A DNA stretch of 64,000 nt. It comes from Chalara sp. BL73 (lineage: Eukaryota > Ascomycota > Leotiomycetes > Helotiales). Position numbers and translations under genes: made by a program. Position 1 is the stretch's first letter. The number at the start of each line of letters is the position of its first letter. This document shows positions 55,737 to 64,000 of the stretch, piece by piece. Where the stretch lies: assembly GCA_918026815.1 (NCBI GenBank), contig CAKJVC010000006.1:1178001-1242000 (forward strand), written 5' to 3'. The notes below the pieces were generated by a model. That model saw only the letters and a program-made list of their open reading frames with translations, did no database searches and was not told where the DNA came from.

Positions 55737-57451
55737 ATGTGGCTCGTCGATAAACGGGCACAAGTGCTTGGTAGGTTGAGGGATCTTGCCACAGCCTTGC
55801 ATCACTAATGAGAACAGCAAACTGCAAATGTCTCTATGGTCCAGACATCGATGTTGTCACTCTTTCCTACGGTGGAGACCTTCACCAGGCGGTCGCCATG
55901 AAATTCGATCCATTTACCGCATCGTGGACCAGTGTCCTCCATAGTACTGGGGAAGCAAGTTCTACCGATGGCGCAATTTCGTCGTTACTTCACGAAACGG
56001 AAACGAAAATCGCTAATCTGTTTTCTACAAATGGTTTAAGTGTTCCGCTTTCTGGAGACCCCATGCAGACCATGACTTTGCAAAGAGTGCGAGGTCACTC
56101 AGCTGCAAGCAGCAGTGGGGGGTCGCAAAGCTCGTCGCTGGAGTTCATTGCCACTCCGGATTCGAAATCAGAGAATGGCATTGTCCTTAAAGAGGTGCCT
56201 TATGCTCCATGCGAAGAATCTAAAGTCGAGGATGCACCATCTCCAGACCCAGAGGCTGTACCACCTATCACTGGCGACTCGGGATTCGAGTTTATTGAAG
56301 AAGTCACTTCGGTCGAGGAACTCCGTGTTGCTGAGCTAGAGCTTCAACCTGAGCTAGAGCTTCAACTTGAGCTAGAGCCTCAACCTGAGCTAGAGCTTCA
56401 ACTTGAGTTAGAGCCTCAACCCGAGCTAGAGCTAGTGCATGTCGACGAATGGATGAACTGGGGTTTCGGCAAGAAGAACAAAAAGAAGAAAGGATACGCC
56501 ACTGTTGAAGAGCCTGAGCCCCAACCCGAGCCGGAGCCAGAGCTTGTTGATGATAGTGGATGGGGATCTTTTGCAACTTCTAAGAAGAACAAAAAGAAGA
56601 AATCCAGGGTTGTGTTTGAGACACCCATTGTCGAAGACACCCCACTACCAGATCCGGAGCCTGAGCCCGCACCTGTTGAAGATGATATCTGGGGAACTTG
56701 GGGAACTGTTAAGAAGGACAAAAAGAAGAAGCCCAAGGTTATGATTGGGGAACCCTTTGTCGAAGACATCCCACTGCCAGATCCGGAACCTGAGCCCGCG
56801 CCTGTTGAAGATGATGTCTGGGGTTGGGGAACTTTTAAGAAGGACAAAAAGAAGAAACCCAGGGTTATAATTAAGGATCCTATTGTCGAAGACATTCCAC
56901 CGCCAGATCCGGAACCTGAGCCCGCGCCTGTGGAAGATGATGGATTAGGTATTGGAGCTTCTAGAAAAGACGAGAAAAACAAGGAGCAATCAATTGTTGA
57001 AGATGTTTTGAGAATTAAAGTCACAGCTAACGAGCTACACGTCGAAATACCCGAAGCAACGCCTGCAATAGAGGCTGTGATACCCTCAACCACGACCGTA
57101 TCGCTTCCGCAAACAGCCCTCACAAATATTACAAGCCAATCACCAGTCGTAAAGACAGTCGTCCTAAAGATCGTCCATACGAGTAAGGCGGGCACTCAGA
57201 CTCTCCAGACGATGGTAAATCTTGCAGCCAATACCAAGAAGGCGATCTTTGATGCCGTGAATCAGTACCTCGACTACAGTAGTGATATGCGGTACCTTTC
57301 GAGTTGCCGAATTATTGAAATCAAGTCCGGTTCCGGGAAGAATGGGGATCTTGACTTGTCTGCTCTGGAGGAAGGCAGATGGCTGGAGTACTTGGAGTAC
57401 TTGAGCCAGTACACGAGATTTCCTGAGTTAACGGTTCATGCTAGTGATTGA
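55737..57451 (+). CDS. Tandem-repeat protein rich in Glu/Pro with W-G...KKxKKKK units
   Basis: A short exon 1 (55737-55770, MWLVDKRAQVL) is joined by a 47-bp intron (GTAGGT...CACTAATGAGAACAG) to exon 2 (55818-57451), giving 555 residues in phase. A frame starting at ATG 55808 would instead begin inside the intron. After an N-terminal region of about 170 residues come Leu/Glu/Pro/Gln octapeptide-like repeats (ELELQPELELQLELEPQ). Next are four W-containing units of about 42 residues, three of them well conserved: acidic WGTWGT, basic KKDKKKK, a short beta-like segment (KVMIGEP), then DIPLPDPEPEPAPVEDD. The C-terminal 130 residues look folded (VVKTVVLKIVHTSKAGTQTL, AIFDAVNQYLDYSS). I recognise no named family. 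Alternating acidic/Trp and Lys blocks suggest a charge-patterned disordered scaffold. Confidence 0.65.
56326..56436 (+). repeat. 24-bp-type coding repeat (Glu-Leu-Glu-Leu/Pro-Gln)
   Basis: GAGCTAGAGCTTCAACCTGA-like units repeat about five times head to tail inside the tandem-repeat gene, encoding alternating ELEL and QPELE motifs. Units differ by single bases (CTT/CCT, CCT/CTT), as expected for slippage followed by point change. Confidence 0.75.
56630..56945 (+). repeat. About 126-129-bp coding minisatellite
   Basis: Three head-to-tail units with anchors GATCCGGA at 56651, 56780 and 56906 (spacings 129 and 126 bp, i.e. 43 and 42 codons). Each encodes an acidic Pro/Glu block, a Trp pair and a KKDKKKK block. 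Copies are close to identical at the DNA level in the PEPEPAPVEDD part. A diverged fourth unit precedes them. Confidence 0.75.
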
Positions 57452-58180
57452 CAAAAATAGCGTTGGCTGTTAGTCTGAAACTTTTGGGATATTATTTCTG
57501 CATCTTTCCTAGATTTAACGGATGCAGTGAGTTTTTTTATTTTAGTTTATGAAGTAAAGATTGCTTTCTGCCTCTCCCGCAGACGCGAACACCGAAGATG
57601 TTGCAAGGTTACACGCAAAATGACCGCGCAATGCGATCCACCCTGTGGAGCTTGCCACACGAACCTCGACCACAACTATGGTCCCTCATTCTTATTTTTG
57701 ACAACTGATCTGTATTACTTCATCAACTACCTACCCTCGACTTGGTATTACCATTTTGTGACCCTTTTTCTTACCACCCTTATATTGCTTTCTTTTCTCT
57801 CTCCCTATCTTTGGGTCGCCGTTACCAGTATCATCAGGCCTGTCTTCAGCCTTCATGCTCCATCTCCATTTGCACCGCATTATCATGCCTAGACCGCTCG
57901 CTCTTCGCCTGCGAGAAAGTGTTCGATGGTTCTTGTTCGAGCGTTGCGCTTGAAGCCCGGTATTAAGGATGCGATGTTGAGTTGCCCAGAGCGTTTGCAA
58001 AGGGGGCGATTATGGGTGCGGCTCATGTGCAAGGACGGCATTTTTTGGCCTGACTCCCAGCTCTGTCGCATTGACCACGACGGCCACAGAACAGAGCCGC
58101 AACAACGCTCTCTGCGACATCGTTGCGAGACTTGCTATCTGGCCGACCATCTCTAAGGAGCCCTGGATAATGAATAATGA
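57452..58180. other. Intergenic stretch
   Basis: No gene recognised. It lies between the repeat-protein gene and a Gag relic. Confidence 0.35.
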
Positions 58181-58199
58181 ATGGAAGGACCTCAACGCC

Positions 58200-58453
58200 T
58201 GACCGCATGTCCAACGACAAAGCTTCTAAAGATGGCCAGCGGCTTCTCGAATTGAAATAGACCAGGATTACACGTGAATATGTCAGTAATTTTCGCACAA
58301 TTGCATCAGGACTTGGCTGGAATGATGTTGCCCTGAAATTCTGCTTCTATCACGGCCTCAGTGGCAAGGCCAAAGACATGTGCCTCGAGGAACAACCAAA
58401 CACTTTGGAAAAGATATACAACAAGCCCAAGCAATTGAAGTTAGACTTTTAGA
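58200..58453 (+). mobile_element. LTR-retrotransposon Gag fragment
   Basis: The conceptual translation ITREYVSNFRTIASGLGWND, then VALKFCFYHGLSGKAKDM, ending before an in-frame TAG, matches the Ty3/Gypsy capsid region (usual pattern: F..YxxxFxxxAxxTxWxDxALxxxFYxGLxxxVKDxL). An in-frame stop also lies just upstream. No LTRs, protease or reverse transcriptase are recognisable nearby, so this is a small dead piece. Confidence 0.55.
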
Positions 58454-59049
58454 GCGAGAGGAGCGCATGAATTCCAGGCAGAGGGTTTGCTGAGCAGGGC
58501 AGGTAATCCATCACTTCAAATCATGCAGACAGTTCTAAAGTTCTCAAGTAGCCTTTTCAATAGTGCATTGGGTCTTGATCTGCCTTCCCGGTGTAACAAC
58601 TCAAGGCGAACAGAGATCTCGATCCGTAGATCAGGAAGAAGGACCCAAGGTATGAACGGTCATCAATTGTTGTAACGAAAGAACAAGCTACAGGTAGAAG
58701 AAGGGAAGGAAAGCGGTGCTTTATGTACAGGAGACTGGCCAGGGGCCAGCGTAAGCGAGGCCCTGTGGTGTCAGGGGTGGAGCCCTAAAAGGCTGAGCCT
58801 CAAGGGGCTCTAAGCGAGATAGGGCCAAGGCCGTGACATTTGCTTTTAGAGGCGATGGCGTCTTCAGGACCCTCTATGTTTTGCCATCTTATCCCCACGC
58901 CATGTTTGTAGCTTGCATAGTATAAATATTTGGGCACATTACTAATAAAATTATGAATAAATTAAACACTAAGGCTATAGATGCAAGGAATATCATGTTC
59001 TGATGATTACTCATCCCAATACCAGACTCCAGTAATTGGCAAAGCAAGT

Positions 59050-60223
59050 TTAAATGAGCCCAACACAAGCATATGTCTGAGCCCACAGGCCGGTGCAATC
59101 CGACTTCGCTGCTGGATTCCAGGCGACGAACTGAGCAACCGAGATAGAATACTTTGGGGCGATAACAGCACAAGTTTCTCCAGCTTTAACCAAATGGAAG
59201 GTTTTGCAGTTGTTGGCCATACCCGTCTGAATTGGAGTAGGGGTAGCAATTCCATTTCCCGGTGCTGTAGTAGTCGGGGTGTGCCCAATGATGGAGATAC
59301 AGACATAGGTTTGAGCCCAGAGGCCGGCACAAGCAGTGCCACCAGCAGATGGATTCCAGCTCAAGAACTCAGTGACGGTGATGCCGCTCTTGCTTGAAAT
59401 CGTGGCGCAGGTGTCACCGCTCGCGACGAAATAGAAGGAGTCGCAGCTGGCAGACATGCCGTCCCGGACGGGAGATGGTGTTGTGATCCCGTTCCATGGA
59501 GTGGTAGGAGATGGTGCGGCTGGGGTATGGCCGATGATCGATACACAGGCGTAGGTGTTGGCCCAGAGCCCAGTGCAGTCAATGCCGGCACTAGGATTCC
59601 AGGACAGGAACTGAGCAACGGTAATTCCTGTTGAGCTCGCAATTGTGTTACATTGATCGCCTGCCTTGACGAAGTAGAATGCGTCACAGTTGGTGACTAT
59701 GCCGTCTTGCACGGGCAGTGGTGTTTGGATGCCATTTCCTGGATTGACCGGTGTTGGCGTGGTTCCGGAGCTAGTTGTAGAGCTTCCTTTCGCAGTAGAA
59801 GTAGTTGAGGATGTCGTTGGGTTGTTTGGACTTGGGGCTGGAGCTGGACCAGAGGCTTCAACGCAGTATGACTTGCCCGTGAGATAGTTCCCACACGAGG
59901 AAGTAATTGACGGGTTCTATAGTCTTTCATGTTAATAAATCTGGAGTGGTGCTTGTGGTCTATGTGTCAGAAAACGACTCGGAATTTCTCACCCATTGTA
60001 CAAATTGTTCGACGGCGAGGCCGAATGAGTCGACCAGGGTTTGGCAATCCAGCTCTCCTCGGTTGTCCCACCACCAAGTGCAAGTTGCAATAGTCGCAGA
60101 ATCGTGCGCTAGAGCCGGCGTAGCATCACGGCGAAGAGTGCGTTCAGGTAAGCAGGAGACAACATCAACCGTGAGAGCAGCCAGCACGAGGCTGCAGGTC
60201 CCACGCTTAATCAGAGGCTGCAT
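59050..60223 (-). CDS. Secreted protein with four LysM domains
   Basis: Exon 1 (60223-59993) and exon 2 (59916-59050) with a 76-bp intron encode 365 residues. The splice junction reads FVQWNPSIT, inside the first LysM. A signal peptide (LVLAALTVDVVSCLP) precedes LysM 1 (CTWWWDNRGELDCQTLVDSF ... YCVE). A Ser/Thr/Pro linker is followed by three closely related fungal LysM units, starting NCDAFYFVKAGDQCNTI, SCDSFYFVASGDTCATI and NCKTFHLVKAGETCAVI, separated by TPxP linkers. LysM domains bind chitin oligomers. Such proteins are either chitin-masking effectors or wall-associated partners of subgroup C chitinases. The last unit ends at the stop, so there is no additional catalytic domain. A chitinase-type tail fragment lies 3 kb away at 63235. 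Confidence 0.88.
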
Positions 60224-61125
60224 TTTATTTACTGGCAGTATGAAGAGAGAGAAATAAACCCTAATCTCTGGATTCAGGTCTTATAAGATGCTGGGGAATT
60301 AATCGACTAAGCTGTGAAGAACGTGAACTAGAACCCACCTCAAGCAACTTACTTTACCGTTCTTATGCAAATGTTCCTGCGATCTCACTTTCTTCCCAAC
60401 CCGCATAGTCTGAGGATGCCAAGCTTATCGTAAGCTCAGAAAAAGCCGCAGGTTAGTCTTGTTGGGTCTAGGACTAGACTTGCAAATAATTCATCTCGGC
60501 ACAGCGCGGCGTGGGCAACCTTGCTTATGCAAATAAGGGGTTTTCTCTCGCTAGGCCTGCACATCCGTGGCGCAATAATCAATGGAGACAGCCGTTGGGA
60601 GGCTCTCATAATACTTGTCTTTTATCCAGGAAATTGGAGCGGCTGAGGTAGTCAAGGCGGGTAAAGCGAGATACGACAAGGATGTTTCGACACTAACCTT
60701 ATGCAGGGGAGACGCCAGGCCAAGCCGACAAGATGCAATGAGATGAAGCCCTATAGGGCGATTAAGTGCACAATAACGTTATCATAGCACAAGGTTGGAT
60801 ATAATAGTACTTCTACTATTTAGGTATTAATCTATCTGGGGTGCCAGGACGTGCGGCAAAATCTTTCCATGATATACATTGAACGCTGGATTGGAGAGCT
60901 GTAACATATGATAGCAATATAAGATGTTATTTCAAGCTCTAGCTTAATATGTGACCCTCGTTTCACCCAGGCTTCCGTCTGTTCTGTTTAGGGGCCAGTT
61001 GTATCAAGTCAATACCGCGTATGTGCCTCATTATTTGTTACTGCATTGCATTTACTTAAAGACACGGCGCAGAATTACAGAGACACAAGAAATCCATTTT
61101 TGCTTCAGCAACCGCCCAGAGCTTT

Positions 61126-61159
<34 letters not shown>

Positions 61160-61233
61160 CTTTTTCTTTCTCCTTTTCTCCTCAAACAGGCTCCTTCGGG
61201 CCGGTTAGATAATATCCATGCTTTAATTCATCA
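60224..61233. other. Intergenic stretch with an A25 run
   Basis: Promoter side of the LysM gene and 3' side of the following gene. A run of 25 A after eight T lies at 61134-61158. No genes are seen. Confidence 0.4.
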
Positions 61234-62886
61234 CTAGCTACCTCGGCCTCTGCCTCTTCCTCGCCCGCGGGTCCCCCTCCCTTGTGGGTACAGCCTATTG
61301 GGCATGCCAGACCCTGTTCTCATGCCATCTGATCGACATTGCTTCTCGTAAACTTCGTCAGTGAATACGCCGTGCAGAGATGACTCAGGAGGGCAGAGGA
61401 ATACTTCAATTAAACCAATGTCGGCTTGACTGGCAGCATTGGCATCATCATCAACGTAAATAATATCCGAGGCACAGATATTGGTTAATAGTTGCGTGGG
61501 TTGGCTGGGCGGCAGGTACTGGAATTGCCGCGATATAGCATCGTCTTTGTTGACTTGCTCAACATTGATGTCAAGCTTGGCAGCCCGTTCCAGAAGATCC
61601 TTCAAATAGTATGGGTTTCTACTCCGGCGTGCTTCTGACACAAGAGAAATCTCTGGCCGGGCCTGAAGCCGATCGTAGGTGTCTTGATAATCAGCAATAA
61701 TGCATACTAGAGCACAATGTGGAGTCATAAAAGCTTTGCGGCGCGCAAGTTCCTCATACGTGAAGCGATCTGCAAATTTTGGCCTGTGAATCAGTAGAGG
61801 AATGTGCTCGTCAGGTGTGTCCTGTGTTATTCGTGACAAGTCATTATTCATAATGAATCTAGCATTAATGGCGGACTGGAGCCATGGAATATCGAAAGCT
61901 TCTGACTGCTGAGACCACCATTTTGCAAACATAGTGTTATGATATATGCCGTGCACAAGGCACTGCCACTCCTTGTCGAGCATCATTGGTCGCCGCAAAC
62001 GAGCGTATCTATCGATATCACCCGAGTACGCAGCAACAAGAATCAAAAGATCTTTGTTGACGTTCGGCAGATCAGCCGGCAGTGGCGAACAAAGAAGGGT
62101 TGCCAGATCTTTCGATTCAGTAGTTGTGTCCTGAGCATACCAGCCGTTAGTGTGCTTATCGAAGAGGCTGAAGTCAAGTTTGTAGTGACAGATACCTCGA
62201 CACTCGGTGATATCAAAATAGGGTCTGGAAATCAAGCCACTCGTCTCCAAGTTAGCTAATGACTCTATTGAAGACTTCTCTGGCACGTCGATTGAGGAAT
62301 GGACAGCTGTGTCGCAATTGAGAAATGCGGGAGCCTGAGGATTATCCAAGTTGACTGAACGTGTATAATCATCCATAACAGCGTGTCTATACGGGCTAGC
62401 CATAATAGAGTCGAAAATGGCCTGTCCCTTTGCACCGCTGTCACGTGCTTCTTCAGCAATAGAAACCTCTGGAAGAAGTTCAAGGCTGTGATACAGCTCG
62501 GTGTAACCTGCAACAGCGCAGGCTCGACCAACCTGATAGCGCATGTGCGGGTACCGTGCAGCTAAAGCGCGGTACGTATCTTCGCTGGCAACATCAGGAT
62601 GCCAAATGCAGTAAGGAAATTCATAAGGCTCATCCATGTTGGGGATGATGTTGCTCATGATCGAACGAGCGTTCAAAGCTCGAGTGAAGTCGGGGTAGGC
62701 AGGCAAGCCCCGTAGACCTAAGGCAAATCCAAAGCGATGCCGGATCCCATATATAATGCTGAGACGCTCGCAAGGGCCGTCCATATTGCCGGGCAGTCTC
62801 TCACCACGTATTGCAGCGCGATATTCATTAGTGCGGTCGTAGGCTCGAGGGGGTTCTTTCTCTGAATCATCTCTTGGGGTAGTCAT
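61234..62886 (-). CDS. Conserved fungal protein of unknown function with RG-rich tail
   Basis: A single-exon frame of 550 residues from ATG 62886 (MTTPRDDSEKEPPRAYDR); an in-frame TTG eight codons earlier is unlikely to be used. Two internal halves look related: WHPDVASEDTYRALAARYP with ACAVAGYTELYHSLELLPEVSIAEEA, and HRPKFADRFTYEELARRK with ALVCIIADYQDTYDRLQARPEISLVSEA. This indicates an ancient internal duplication of a helical unit of about 250 residues. The C-terminus is a Gly/Arg repeat (RGRGRGRGRG), often linked to RNA binding. I have an impression of similar proteins in Leotiomycetes but no function is known. Confidence 0.7.
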   Translation of the reverse strand: MTTPRDDSEKEPPRAYDRTNEYRAAIRGERLPGNMDGPCERLSIIYGIRHRFGFALGLRGLPAYPDFTRALNARSIMSNIIPNMDEPYEFPYCIWHPDVASEDTYRALAARYPHMRYQVGRACAVAGYTELYHSLELLPEVSIAEEARDSGAKGQAIFDSIMASPYRHAVMDDYTRSVNLDNPQAPAFLNCDTAVHSSIDVPEKSSIESLANLETSGLISRPYFDITECRGICHYKLDFSLFDKHTNGWYAQDTTTESKDLATLLCSPLPADLPNVNKDLLILVAAYSGDIDRYARLRRPMMLDKEWQCLVHGIYHNTMFAKWWSQQSEAFDIPWLQSAINARFIMNNDLSRITQDTPDEHIPLLIHRPKFADRFTYEELARRKAFMTPHCALVCIIADYQDTYDRLQARPEISLVSEARRSRNPYYLKDLLERAAKLDINVEQVNKDDAISRQFQYLPPSQPTQLLTNICASDIIYVDDDANAASQADIGLIEVFLCPPESSLHGVFTDEVYEKQCRSDGMRTGSGMPNRLYPQGRGTRGRGRGRGRGS

Positions 62887-63234
62887 TGGAGGACCAAAGT
62901 GAAAAGACAAGTGTATGAGATGCTGAGAATTGAGAGGAGCTTCACGGAGGGTAGTGACAAAGTATACCTGGATTAACGGTGAAAAGAGCGGTATTTTTTA
63001 ATGTTGTTAGGTTACGCGAGCTGTTCTGGGGCCGTCAGCAAAGGGGCGGCAGGGATTGACACGTGACCATCCGCCACTGAAAGAGGTGTCAGAAATATGA
63101 TATTGAGAGAGGTATCACGTCGATAGATTACGGGTTGTTGAGTGCTTGTATTGTATGATCTGTATCTACGTTGTAGACCTGTAAGAGATTTCCCTGTTCC
63201 TTGGCCTATTACGTAAGCCAATTCCTGACAAGAG

Positions 63235-63768
63235 GTGCAAAGTCTGCCGACCAACCTCGACGATGTTATTAAAGAAATAAAAGGCAAATCATATAAAGGC
63301 AGCACAGCCGACCTTGCCGACGCAGTCAGCCTTCCAGTGCTGATGATTGAACAGGCTGTTCAGAGTATGGTTGACGTAGCAGAGATTGGTGAGAAAATCG
63401 AGGAGGAAAAGAAAAAGAAGTTGATTTTGTTGATTATCTCATCCATTCTCTTCATTGTCCCCATTTTTGGGGGTGCTATCGGTGCCATAAACTGCCTCGC
63501 CACATTGGGACGCGTCATATCTCTCTTCGGCGAGCTAGGGTTTATCGCAACGGACCTTTACGATATTGTTGAAACTCCCGAGAATGCGCCGCTCATCATC
63601 TTCGGTGCGATCCTTGGCGTTGGGGCACTGAAAGGCGCGGCCAAACTTTCCAAGGCAGGGCAGGCGCGCCGGGGAATGTCCGATGCGGACCTCAAGAAGC
63701 TTGGTGGTGGGATCGACGTGAAGATTGGAAGAATAGATGCAATCATAAAGACGTGTCGTAAGAACTGA
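63235..63768 (+). pseudogene. C-terminal tail of a large secreted hydrolase/chitinase-type protein
   Basis: An open frame of 177 codons without an ATG at its beginning (it opens at GTG 63235 inside TNLDDVIKEIKGK) and no signal peptide. It contains DLADAVSLPVLMIEQAVQSM, EEEKKKKLILLIISSILFIV, a glycine-rich hydrophobic pair of helices, and ends RRGMSDADLKKLG...CRKN. This block occurs at the C-terminus of large fungal GH18-type (killer-toxin-like) chitinases and related proteins. No GH18 or LysM domain precedes it; 62950-63235 is non-coding on this strand. It is therefore a 5'-truncated remnant. Identification rests on pattern memory only. Confidence 0.45.
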
Positions 63769-64000
63769 GATGGCGCCGAGTACCTGACTGTGAGTGACTA
63801 AGATTTGGGCCCTGTAATTTTATAGCCTCTTATATATCTCCTTCTCTTTTAGATAGCTAATCTTGACTACCTCACTTGGAATGCTCCTTCTCAATCGTCG
63901 TTATCACTGTGAAGAAGTTATGGTTGCTGGGGGATTGGGTTTGTTTTTAATACTACTGTATATAATTCGACCCTGAAGAGTTAACTGTCATGATGCTGTA
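63769..64000. other. Window-end non-coding sequence
   Basis: 3' flank of the preceding fragment; nothing recognised. Confidence 0.35.

Noticed and set aside
56416..57195. Long antisense frame of 259 codons, Ser/Gly-rich
   Set aside because: It is the shadow of the Glu/Pro-rich repeats on the plus strand; biased codons keep the opposite frame open.
1..64000. tRNA, rRNA, CRISPR arrays, bacterial operons
   Set aside because: No cloverleaf with intact T-loop box, no regular spacer array and no bacterial-style gene packing were seen; the window is eukaryotic. A tRNA scan could still find something I missed.

Overview
The window is nuclear DNA of a filamentous ascomycete (Pezizomycotina). Genes carry short 45-100 bp GT-AG introns with CTAAC/CTGAC-like branch sites, and the families are typical of that group: HET, HeLo, 2EXR, LysM, RTA1, and the DUF6606/DUF3638/DUF3645 giant protein. 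A leotiomycete is my best guess, but this is inference. Gene density is low and about half of the recognisable genes are broken, so this looks like a repeat-associated accessory region rather than a core chromosome arm.

Layout. 0.8-9.3 kb: one giant DUF6606-DUF3638-DUF3645 gene cut in two by an inversion of about 4.9 kb. Its 5' half now reads rightwards (5.3-9.3 kb) and its 3' half leftwards (4.4-0.85 kb); the 3' half also carries frameshifts. 9.9-10.4 kb: a 5' fragment of the RAT1/XRN2 exoribonuclease. 11.1-13.3 kb: two convergent 2EXR (F-box-like) paralogues, the second broken. 14.3-15.6 kb: a cytochrome P450 5' fragment followed by the RNase H end of a LINE. 16.7-19.2 kb: an intact 14-TM MFS drug transporter and a small unknown gene. 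19.9-20.8 kb: a HET C-terminal relic. 21.9-22.9 kb: an intact RTA1-family gene. 24.3-27.3 kb: a CmcJ-like oxygenase relic divergent from an eight-exon amidase with a single 1-nt frameshift. 28.5-30 kb: a HeLo/pseudokinase gene with no visible start. 33.1-34.2 kb: a secreted Lys/Pro/Ala-rich coiled-coil protein. 35-40.5 kb: two divergent intronless genes (Zn-dependent phospholipase C-like protein; His-rich beta-sandwich protein) around an AT-rich island and a 123-bp MITE. 40.9-43.9 kb: a frameshifted HET gene. 44.7-46.4 kb: an intact secreted M20 amidohydrolase with a 234-bp MITE in its promoter. 48.5-49.9 kb: a complete Tc1-type transposon with an intact DD34E transposase. 51.9-52.6 kb: a C2H2 zinc-finger gene. 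55.7-57.5 kb: a Glu/Pro-Lys-Trp tandem-repeat protein. 58.2-58.5 kb: an LTR-retrotransposon Gag relic. 59.0-60.2 kb: a four-LysM secreted protein. 61.2-62.9 kb: a conserved fungal unknown. 63.2-63.8 kb: the C-terminal tail of a large hydrolase/chitinase-type protein.

Functional themes are fungal self/non-self recognition (HET x2, HeLo-pseudokinase), the chitin/LysM interface, secreted or membrane accessory functions (MFS, RTA1, M20, amidase), and mobile elements of three classes. Exon structures below were built by hand from splice signals and reading phase; no database search was possible.
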